Shown one piece after another: positions 49,499 through 56,695 of a DNA stretch of 64,000 nucleotides; the stretch's first letter is position 1, and every line of letters starts with the position of its first letter. Source of the stretch: Bacillus sp. HMF5848 (GTDB lineage Bacteria; Bacillota; Bacilli; Bacillales; HMF5848); assembly GCF_003944835.1 (NCBI RefSeq), contig NZ_RWIV01000001.1:969501-1033500 (forward strand), written 5' to 3'. A program made the position numbers and the translations under genes. The notes below the pieces were generated by a model. It saw only the letters and a list, made by a program, of their open reading frames with translations. It was not told the origin of the DNA and searched no databases.

Positions 49499-51400
49499 AT
49501 GCTGAAAAAAAATATTCAGTATGTCATAATTATCGCTTTAATGTTTGGCTCGATTTTTGGAGTGAGCTTTAATAGCGTTCAGGCTGAGGAAATGCTGAAC
49601 GCTGAAGAGGTAGCGGAACAATTTTTAACTTACATGCAAGAAAAACAATGGGATGAAATGTATGACATGTTCAGTTCTAATGTAAAGGAACTTGATGAAA
49701 AGGATAAGGTAATTACATTAGTTACTGCTGTTATGACACAGTTTACAGCACAGTATGGGGAACTCACTGAACCGACAGATGTTACGGTTAGTAAAAATCT
49801 CGTTTTTTCAAAAGTAACATTTGTGTTTAATGTAGCGGTTGCGGATCAGACTATGCCAATGGAACTAATAATCTATGTAAATGATGATGGTTCAGTTGAA
49901 AGTTTTTCGGGACCAACACCCCAAATGGAAACAAACTATCAAGCACCTACATATGAAGTAGAGGATGCCTACACGGAAAAAGATGTTGTAGTGGGTGAAG
50001 GTAAGTATGCTTTACCAGGGAAATTAATTATTCCTACTCAAGAAGTAGGACCATTTCCAACAGTTGTTCTTGTACATGGTTCGGGGCCAAATGATATGGA
50101 TGAAACCATTTATTCGACTAAATCATTTCGCGATATGGCAGTAGGATTAGCGAACGAAGGCATTGCGGTATTACGATATGATAAACGTACGAAAATCCAT
50201 GGATTAAAGGCCTCCCTCATGCCAGATTTAACGGTAAAAGAAGAAACTGTTGATGATGCGATTGAGGCTGTTAAACTAGTAAGCTCTATGCCTGAACTTG
50301 ATAGTACAAATATATTTGTAGTTGGTCATAGCTTAGGTGGCTATGTTTTACCAAGAATTTTAGAAGCAGATACAGAAGGTTTAATAGCGGGCGGGATTAG
50401 CTTAGCGGGTCCCATTACACCATTACATGAGCTACTTTTATGGCAATATGAGCAAGGCTTGGAACGCGGCAAGAAACTTGGTGCCACACCGGAACAATTG
50501 GCTCAAGGAGAGGCTATGCTAGCTCAATGGAGTGCTATAGTAGACGTCTTAAATAATCCTGACTACAACGCTACGAATGTACCAGCAGAAGTAGGATTAG
50601 GAAATCAGGCGGCGTATTGGTTTGATTTACGTGATTATGACGCTGGCACACTAGCGGCTCAACAAACGGTTCCTTTGTTGTTTTTACAAGGTGAAAAAGA
50701 TTTACAAGTGCCAGTAAGCGAGTTAGATATTTGGAAAGAAGCATTGCAAGGCTACTCGAACGTAACGTATAAAACGTACCCTAATCTAACGCACATACTT
50801 GTTAACTTTGCGGGTGTACCTACGACGTTGGAATATGCAATACCAGCCAATGTTCCAATAGAGTTTATAGAAGATATAGCAAGTTGGGTAAAAACGGGGA
50901 CGGTGAAGGAACGTGTTGCGATGACACAGTTGTTTACTGACTTTGATCCAGATGCATACTGGGCTGAACCGATGACGTGGGCAGTTGAGAATGAAATTAT
51001 GAAGGGGTATGAAACTGAAAAACTATTAAAACCATATGACGCGATAACAGAACGTCAAGCTTTGACGATTTTATTTCGCTTTGCGGCATCAGCGTTATTA
51101 ACGGATGAAAGCGATGAGGAATTATATGCGATTGCTGCTCAGTTAGGAGTTCCAACAAATGAAACTCCAGCTGGTGTTATTACTCGCGGAGAAGCAGCAG
51201 TATTGTTTGCGAAACTACTTGCTAGACAAGATATGACCGTTGAAGACGCTGTATCGTGGCTGTATGAAAACGGGATTGTGACTGGATATGCAAATGATAA
51301 AGGAGAATATGAAAAGACCTTTGCTTCTTATCATGCTGACGAGACGTTAACACGAGCACAAGCTATAACAATTTTACATCGAATTAACAATATGAAGTAA
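49499..51400 (+). CDS. secreted DUF3887-alpha/beta-hydrolase-SLH protein
   Basis: A 633-aa exported protein with an unusual domain order. A signal peptide (cleavage likely after VQA, residue 29) precedes a DUF3887-type domain (32-140), an alpha/beta-hydrolase (160-470) with nucleophile elbow GHSLGG (Ser278) and HGSG oxyanion region, and two C-terminal S-layer-homology-like domains (477-633, with WAVENEIMKGY and WLYENGIVTGY, ITRGEAAVLFAKL). The SLH part would tether it to the cell wall. An esterase, peptidase or acyltransferase activity cannot be chosen from the sequence. A hairpin follows. Confidence 0.85.
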   Translation: MLKKNIQYVIIIALMFGSIFGVSFNSVQAEEMLNAEEVAEQFLTYMQEKQWDEMYDMFSSNVKELDEKDKVITLVTAVMTQFTAQYGELTEPTDVTVSKNLVFSKVTFVFNVAVADQTMPMELIIYVNDDGSVESFSGPTPQMETNYQAPTYEVEDAYTEKDVVVGEGKYALPGKLIIPTQEVGPFPTVVLVHGSGPNDMDETIYSTKSFRDMAVGLANEGIAVLRYDKRTKIHGLKASLMPDLTVKEETVDDAIEAVKLVSSMPELDSTNIFVVGHSLGGYVLPRILEADTEGLIAGGISLAGPITPLHELLLWQYEQGLERGKKLGATPEQLAQGEAMLAQWSAIVDVLNNPDYNATNVPAEVGLGNQAAYWFDLRDYDAGTLAAQQTVPLLFLQGEKDLQVPVSELDIWKEALQGYSNVTYKTYPNLTHILVNFAGVPTTLEYAIPANVPIEFIEDIASWVKTGTVKERVAMTQLFTDFDPDAYWAEPMTWAVENEIMKGYETEKLLKPYDAITERQALTILFRFAASALLTDESDEELYAIAAQLGVPTNETPAGVITRGEAAVLFAKLLARQDMTVEDAVSWLYENGIVTGYANDKGEYEKTFASYHADETLTRAQAITILHRINNMK

Positions 51401-51406
51401 TTAAGC

Positions 51407-51441
51407 AAGAAAGCTTGAGGAGTAAGACCTCAAGCTTTCTT
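51407..51441 (+). terminator. hairpin after the secreted hydrolase gene
   Basis: The 14-bp perfect stem AAGAAAGCTTGAGG/CCTCAAGCTTTCTT (51407-51420 with 51428-51441) sits 7 bp after the stop. The T-tract is poor, so termination may rely on stem strength. Confidence 0.55.
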
Positions 51442-51475
51442 AACGTTAAAGTGCATAAGTTGTTAACCGAGATTA

Positions 51476-51573
51476 GTGGCTAGCTCCAGCGCCTTGCCCC
51501 TCGAGGTCTTAAGTCGTCCCCCCTCTGTACGGGGGACGGCTTAAGCTGGTAGGCGCTGAGCAAGCCGCTTTTT
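51476..51573. repeat. second GC-rich Bacillaceae-type intergenic repeat
   Basis: A ~98-bp palindromic element: outer arms CAGCGCCT (51487-51494) and AGGCGCTG (51551-51558), inner arms AAGTCGTCCCCC with GGGGGACGGCTT, starting GTGGCTAGCTCCAGCGCC. I recognise this form (CTAGCTCCAGCGCC...CCCTCGAGG) as a dispersed repeat of Bacillus genomes. It is unrelated in sequence to the element at 14675. Confidence 0.7.
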
Positions 51574-51663
51574 TCTTACTTGGTTGAGTAAGTTGTGTTT
51601 GTATTTGTTTTCTTCTATATACCTTGTTAAAATGGTAGCAAATAATCACGTTTAGGAGGTACT

Positions 51664-51855
51664 ATGGTTATTCAAGCAAATATGTCACCTGCTACCATTG
51701 TTTCTGTTTGGCCTGAGACAAAGAAGGTATTCGCAGAATTTGAAATTCGAATGACAGATCGGACACTGGATAAAGTTATTGCTAATCCAGAACGGCTTAC
51801 TTCTATTCTAGAACATTTAAATGTAGCAATAGGAAGCTATAAAGCAAGTAATTAG
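51664..51855 (+). CDS. small DUF542/DUF1858-like protein
   Basis: A 63-aa protein. SPATIVSVWPETKKVFAEFEI resembles the start of the DUF542/DUF1858 small domain (ScdA N-terminus), but the cysteine that normally follows is absent here, so a metal role is doubtful. GGAGG precedes ATG 51664. It is monocistronic between the repeat element and the convergent synthetase gene. Confidence 0.6.
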   Translation: MVIQANMSPATIVSVWPETKKVFAEFEIRMTDRTLDKVIANPERLTSILEHLNVAIGSYKASN

Positions 51856-51892
51856 CGAAGAGTTAACAGACGTTATAATGTAATCCCGTACC

Positions 51893-53824
51893 TCATTGTT
51901 TGGAATGAACTAAATTACGAATTTCCTCTAAACTCTCAGGATTTTCCAATGCCGACGTGTCACCTGGATCTACTTGCAGGTACGCTGCCTTAATCATCCG
52001 TCGCATAACTTTTGAATTTCTTGTTTTAGGTAAGTCAGATACGAAAAAAATTTCTGCTGGCTTCATGGCTTTTCCGAGCTTTGTTTGAACAAGATCAAAT
52101 AATTGTTGTTTGATTGACTCGGCAGTATCACCTGATAACAAAACGACGAAGCATACTGCTACCTCACCTTTTGTTTTATCAGGTATTCCAATTGTCGCAG
52201 CTTCTACTACATGAGTATGATCGACTAATATCGATTCAATTTCCGTTGGACCGAGTCTTTTTCCTGCTATATTTAACGTATCATCTGAACGCCCTGTAAT
52301 AGTATAAAACTGATCATCATCTTGTGACACCCAATCTCCGTGTACCCATGTATTTTTCCAACGACTCCAATATGTTTTTTCATATCGTTCGTTTTCCTGC
52401 CAAAATCCACTTGTCATGCCAACCCAAGGTTTCTTTAAAACCAATTCACCTACTTCATTTTTTACAGAAATACCGCTTGAATCATACACATCTACAGCCA
52501 TCCCAGGAAGAGCCGCGTTGAAGGATACTTCTTTAATGGGCTTTACAAGCACGTTACCCAAAATGCCACCGGAAATTTCAGTGCCACCAGAATAGTTGAA
52601 GATAGGCACTTTTTTCTTGCCAACGGTTTCGAACGTCCACCACCATGGTTCGGGGTTCCAGGGCTCTCCTGTTGAGCCGATAACACGTAACGAGCTGAGG
52701 TGATGCTTGTTCACCCATTCCTCTCCATGCTTCATAAGCGAGCGAATTAATGTAGGTGAGATACCTAAGTGTGTGACGTGATGCGTATCAACTATTTGCC
52801 ACAAGCGGTCTGGAGCTGGATAATCTGGTGTACCCTCAAATAGTAGAATGGTAGCGCCATTAATGAGCCCTCCAAATACTAAAAATGGCCCCATCATCCA
52901 TCCCATGTCTGTATACCAAAACAAGCAATCCCCTTGACGTACATCCATTCCCATAGCGGCGTCAAACGCGGCTTTAATGGGGAAGCCTGCATGAGTATGT
53001 CTCGCACCCTTAGGTTTACCAGTCGTTCCAGATGTAAATAAAATCATCAGAGTTTCGTCCGTCCCCATTATTTCATTAGGCAGCGTTGTTTCGCTGTTCA
53101 TTAATGTATCCCAATGAACATCTGTTTCTTTCCATGCTATCTCGCTTTGTAGGCGAGTGACGACAAGTGTTTTTTCAACAGAAGGTGTTTGTTGAACAGC
53201 TAAATCTGCTTGTTGTTTTAAATGAATCTGTTTGCCTCTACGTTTAAAACCATCCGCTGTAATAAGAATTTTCGCCTTGGCAGCATTCATTCGTGTGGCT
53301 ACAGCGTCGGCACCATATCCAGAAAAAGCTGGACAAATGATAGCCCCTATTTTTGCTGCCGCCAATAGTGCTATTACAGTTTCAGGAATCATAGGCATGT
53401 ACAGCCCTATTACATTTCCTTTTTTAACCCCAAGTAAGCGTAAGCCAATTGCTAGTTTCGTAGCCTGTCTATGCAGTTCTGGGAAAGATAAGGTTGTCTT
53501 TGTGCCGTCATCCCCCTCCCAAATAATAGCAGGGTGCTGGTGGTGCAGCCATTTCGTAACACAAGAATCATAAATGTTTAGTGTGCCCTCCGAAAACCAT
53601 TTCGGATAGGGGAGACCGTTTTCTAAATTGAGCGTATCAGTATATCTTGAATTCCAGTTGATTTCTAACTCTTTTTCCGCTTGTTCCCAAAGCCATGCAA
53701 CATCTTCAATACTTTTTTTATAGAAAGAATCATAGTCCTCGTAGCCAAGCTTTTTCATCCAGTTATATAAGCGTGTATTTTTTTTATATTCATCAGAAGG
53801 AATCCAAGCATTTTTTACAGGCAT
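51893..53824 (-). CDS. acyl-CoA synthetase, acetyl/acetoacetyl-CoA ligase type
   Basis: A 643-aa ANL-superfamily ligase. The AMP/P-loop motif is FTSGTTGKPKGARHTHAG, then YSGGTEISGG, WVHGDW, GRSDDTLNIAGKRLGPTEIE and a C-terminal acceptor Lys in PKTRNSKVMRRMIK. The length and N-terminal extension resemble acetyl-CoA and acetoacetyl-CoA synthetases. It lies divergent from the TetR gene of the leucine-degradation cluster, so activation of acetoacetate or a branched acid is plausible, but substrate specificity is not shown. Confidence 0.85.
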   Translation of the reverse strand: MPVKNAWIPSDEYKKNTRLYNWMKKLGYEDYDSFYKKSIEDVAWLWEQAEKELEINWNSRYTDTLNLENGLPYPKWFSEGTLNIYDSCVTKWLHHQHPAIIWEGDDGTKTTLSFPELHRQATKLAIGLRLLGVKKGNVIGLYMPMIPETVIALLAAAKIGAIICPAFSGYGADAVATRMNAAKAKILITADGFKRRGKQIHLKQQADLAVQQTPSVEKTLVVTRLQSEIAWKETDVHWDTLMNSETTLPNEIMGTDETLMILFTSGTTGKPKGARHTHAGFPIKAAFDAAMGMDVRQGDCLFWYTDMGWMMGPFLVFGGLINGATILLFEGTPDYPAPDRLWQIVDTHHVTHLGISPTLIRSLMKHGEEWVNKHHLSSLRVIGSTGEPWNPEPWWWTFETVGKKKVPIFNYSGGTEISGGILGNVLVKPIKEVSFNAALPGMAVDVYDSSGISVKNEVGELVLKKPWVGMTSGFWQENERYEKTYWSRWKNTWVHGDWVSQDDDQFYTITGRSDDTLNIAGKRLGPTEIESILVDHTHVVEAATIGIPDKTKGEVAVCFVVLLSGDTAESIKQQLFDLVQTKLGKAMKPAEIFFVSDLPKTRNSKVMRRMIKAAYLQVDPGDTSALENPESLEEIRNLVHSKQ

Positions 53825-53848
53825 ATCATCACCTCTACGTTAATAAAA

Positions 53849-53882
53849 ATTAAGTGAGTGGGTTTTATGTATTAAGTGTATG
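53849..53882. promoter_or_regulatory. 12-bp direct repeat, candidate TetR operator
   Basis: ATTAAGTGAGTG (53849-53860) and ATTAAGTGTATG (53871-53882) lie 22 bp apart in the 83-bp gap shared by the synthetase and TetR genes, two helical turns apart. It may be the operator of the TetR regulator. Confidence 0.35.
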
Positions 53883-53907
53883 CGAACGTTAGGTGGTGAT
53901 ATAACAG

Positions 53908-54543
53908 TTGTCTGATAGTAAACCGCTAAAAGAAAGAATACTAGATGCAGCCTTACAATTGTTCGAACGATATGGATACCATGGTGTGACTGTCAATCAG
54001 ATTGTTGCTGAGTGCAGTGCTTCAAAGGGCGGATTTTATCATAATTTTTCCTCCAAGGATGAATTGTTATATGAAATTCATGATTATTTTATTTCATATG
54101 TGTTGGAGAAAGCAAAAAGAGCCTTTGAAGAGTGTGCCACCCCTACAGAAAAGCTAGTCGCGGTGATTCAGTCGTTTGTTAAAGTGTTTCACATGTATAA
54201 AGCGCATATCACGGTGTTTTACCAGGAAAGTATGTATCTACGACCTGAGTATAAGGAAGCCATTGCCACAAAACGTGATGAGTTTCGGACTATAATGCGT
54301 GCGGTGATTGTAGAGGGAGTTCAGTCGGGAGAGTTTCGAGAAGAACTAAATATTGATATCACTGTTATGTCTATATTAGGCACAGTGAACTGGACATACA
54401 AGTGGTATCAACCTAATGGTGCATCAACTATAGAGGAAATTGCTGAGCTTTATATTGATTTAATATTACATTCCATTTTAACTAACGATGCAAAGGTCAA
54501 TAAGCAGTACGCACATTTTTTTCGAAAAATACCTTGTATATAG
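53908..54543 (+). CDS. TetR-family regulator of acyl-CoA catabolism
   Basis: A 211-aa TetR regulator. The helix-turn-helix lies at residues 10-55, with ALQLFERYGYHGVTVNQIVA and SKGGFYHNFSSKDELLYEI. The C-terminal domain (TetR_C type, with EYKEAIATKRDEFR) is similar in layout to FadR/LiuR-like fatty or branched acyl-CoA sensors. TTG 53908 lies 7 nt after AGGTGGTGAT. Its position next to a synthetase and upstream of the YngJ-to-YngE operon suggests it controls both; an acyl-CoA effector is an inference. Confidence 0.85.
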   Translation: MSDSKPLKERILDAALQLFERYGYHGVTVNQIVAECSASKGGFYHNFSSKDELLYEIHDYFISYVLEKAKRAFEECATPTEKLVAVIQSFVKVFHMYKAHITVFYQESMYLRPEYKEAIATKRDEFRTIMRAVIVEGVQSGEFREELNIDITVMSILGTVNWTYKWYQPNGASTIEEIAELYIDLILHSILTNDAKVNKQYAHFFRKIPCI

Positions 54544-54650
54544 TTGATATTTTTTTTAGTCTTGCTCAGACCAACTGGTCGGTACGGAATTAGGGTGGGG
54601 GTGTAGGTTCGTCCTAATTGCCTGACGTGAATCCTTAATAACAAGTGAAA

Positions 54651-55030
54651 TTCATGAAAAACCCTGAGAAATTCTTGAAAACCGGCTAGAAATTCTTGAA
54701 AAGCAGTGAGAAATTCTTGAAAAGAGCCGAAATTCTCTTGAAAAGTGGCCGAATTCTTGAAAACCGCGGAAAACTTCATGAAAACCAGTGAGAAATTCAT
54801 GAAAAGAGCCGAATTTTTCTTGAAAACGAGTGAAATTCTTGAAAACCGCGGAAAAATTCTTGAAAACCGTTGAGAAATTCTTGAAAAGAGCTGAATTTTT
54901 CTTGAAAAGTGGCCGAATTCTTGAAAACCGCGGAAAAATTCTTGAAAACCAGTGGGAAATTCTTGAAAAGAGCCGAAATTTTCTTGAAAAGTGGCCGAAT
55001 TCTTGAAAAATCCGAAAAAATTCTTGAAAA
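54651..55030. repeat. nineteen-unit tandem array with 82-bp higher-order period
   Basis: The core TTCTTGAAAA (or TTCATGAAAA) recurs 19 times from 54651 to 55030. Steps are 21, 21, 21, 21, 19, then 21, 21, 21, 19 three times, then 21. The linkers between cores repeat in a fixed order, with CCGCGG-linkers at 54764, 54846 and 54928 and GTGGCC-linkers at 54745, 54909 and 54991. It fills the gap 54544-55138 upstream of the acyl-CoA dehydrogenase gene. Confidence 0.9.
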
Positions 55031-55138
55031 TCACCACCTTAGTCATACAAAACGCCGTTAGTGAGAATACGAGAACTTAAGCATATCAAACAATACACAC
55101 AGTGGATTAATAAATCTCTGGGAGAAGGAGATGACAAC

Positions 55139-56281
55139 ATGAATTTTTCATTTACGAAAGAGCAAATAATGATTCAAGAAATGGTTTCTGATTTCGCACA
55201 ACGTGAAATAAAACCTCTTGCGGAGAGTCTAGACCGTACCAGTGAGTTTGCTCAAGATATTTTTAAAAAGATTGGAGAGCTCGGTTTACTAGGTTTACCG
55301 TTTCCTGAAGAGTACGGTGGTGCTGGTGCGGATACGATGTCATACGCCATTGCTGTTGAGGAAATTGGAAAAGCGTGCGGTGGGACGGGACTAAGCTATG
55401 CGGCTGCTGTATCTCTTGGGGCTTCACCTATTTACTATTTTGGAACGGAAGAGCAAAAGCAAACATGGCTCGTACCGATGGCAAAGGGTGAAACGTTAGG
55501 GTCGTTCGGTTTAACTGAGCCAAACGCAGGATCAGATGCAGGTGGAACGCAGACCAAAGCGATTCTTGATGGTGAGACGTACATCATTAATGGAGAGAAA
55601 TGCTGGATTACAAACGCTGGCTACGCAAGACAAGTGATTGTAACCGCTGTCACCGGACAGGATGAACGTGGTAAGCCTATTATTTCTGCCATCATTGTAC
55701 CAACCGATGCAGAGGGCGTTGATATTACATGCAATTATGAAAAAATGGGTGTTCGTGCCTCAAACACATGTCAGATTGTTTTAACGGATGTACGTGTGCC
55801 TAAAGAAAATATACTAGGAGATCACCAGAAGGGATTTAAGCAGTTTTTATATACGCTAGATGGAGGCCGAATTTCGATTGCTGCTCTTTCGGTTGGTATT
55901 GCCCAGGCAGCCTATGAAAAAGCACTGCAGTATGCAAAGGAGCGTAAGCAGTTCGGACAGTCGATTTCAAAGTTTCAGGCGATACAGTTTAAGTTAGCTG
56001 ATATGGCGATGGAGATTGAACTCGCCCGTACTATGGTGCACAAAGCGGCTTGGTTAAAAGATAATGATAAACCGTTTGCGAAGGAAGCGGCATTTGCGAA
56101 GCTATATGCTTCAGAAGCGGGCTTTCGTGCTTGTAATCAGGCTATTCAAATTCATGGTGGGTACGGCTATATGCGTGAATACGAGGTAGAACGCCATCTG
56201 CGTGATATTAAATTAATGGAGATTGGTGAAGGTACATCGGAAATTCAAAGGCTTGTCATTGCTAGACAGATAGGTTGCTAA
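55139..56281 (+). CDS. yngJ: acyl-CoA dehydrogenase (YngJ-type, proposed isovaleryl-CoA)
   Basis: A 380-aa FAD enzyme. The acyl-CoA dehydrogenase signatures GSFGLTEPNAGSDAGGTQTK and QIHGGYGYMREYEVERHLRD are present, with C-terminal IGEGTSEIQRLVIARQIG. Glu364 in GEGTSE is at the catalytic-base site of short- and medium-chain enzymes; isovaleryl-CoA dehydrogenases use another helix. The leucine assignment therefore rests on the operon. ATG 55139 follows GGAGATGACAAC. Both flanks carry unusual tandem arrays. It is the first enzyme gene of the YngJIHGFE-type cluster. Confidence 0.9.
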   Translation: MNFSFTKEQIMIQEMVSDFAQREIKPLAESLDRTSEFAQDIFKKIGELGLLGLPFPEEYGGAGADTMSYAIAVEEIGKACGGTGLSYAAAVSLGASPIYYFGTEEQKQTWLVPMAKGETLGSFGLTEPNAGSDAGGTQTKAILDGETYIINGEKCWITNAGYARQVIVTAVTGQDERGKPIISAIIVPTDAEGVDITCNYEKMGVRASNTCQIVLTDVRVPKENILGDHQKGFKQFLYTLDGGRISIAALSVGIAQAAYEKALQYAKERKQFGQSISKFQAIQFKLADMAMEIELARTMVHKAAWLKDNDKPFAKEAAFAKLYASEAGFRACNQAIQIHGGYGYMREYEVERHLRDIKLMEIGEGTSEIQRLVIARQIGC

Positions 56282-56317
56282 TTTAATTGAGAATTTGTGC
56301 TTAGGACAAAAGAACTC

Positions 56318-56516
56318 ATGTGCGAAAGAAGTTATGCGGAAAAATTTGAGCTTTATGCGTGGGATTTCTAAGTTTTTGCGTGAAATTTTGATTTTTGCGT
56401 GAAAAATTTAGTTTATACGTAAAACTTTGAGCTTTATGCGTAAAAAAATCAGATTTATGCGTGAATTTTTCCAATTTATGCGTAAAGGCTTAGAATCAAC
56501 ATCAATTTTTATGCGT
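56318..56516. repeat. nine-unit tandem array, ATGCGT core
   Basis: ATGCGT or a near copy begins at 56334, 56355, 56376, 56395, 56415, 56436, 56457, 56478 and 56511, steps of 21, 21, 19, 20, 21, 21, 21 and 33 bp. An ATGTGCG at 56318 may be a decayed first unit. Flanking bases are TTT and TGAAATTT. It fills most of the 56282-56695 gap, which contains no gene. A pair ATGAGAC/ATGCGAC at 56553 and 56574, also 21 bp apart, follows. Confidence 0.85.
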
Positions 56517-56695
56517 GAACAATTCAGGTGCAACGTGTAGAACTTTGGGTTTATGAGACAGTTTCAAAGTTTCATGCGACACACGACATTTACAAGTTTC
56601 TCATTCAGCTACAAGAATCTTACACGCCGAACGAGAGACGTTCCGTGTCCATCTAATATTTTACAGCACTAAGAAAAAATCCAAGGAGGTATGCT

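Noticed and set aside
54651-55030. CRISPR array
   Set aside because: Units are only 19-21 bp with a 10-bp core and recurring linkers; there are no unique spacers of CRISPR size and no cas genes.
54651-55030. Heat-shock-element-like nTTCnnGAAn motifs
   Set aside because: The resemblance is to eukaryotic sites; bacteria lack the factor, and the core is TTCTTGAAAA in most units by repetition.
54450-55046. Minus-strand reading frame of 198 codons over the tandem array
   Set aside because: Its Phe/Gln/Glu-rich repeats are a direct translation of the DNA array, it has no SD, and it overlaps the TetR gene end.
55031-55138. Sigma-E promoter for the acyl-CoA dehydrogenase operon
   Set aside because: CATACAAA at 55034 is near the -10 consensus but there is no ATATT-like -35 at the right distance.
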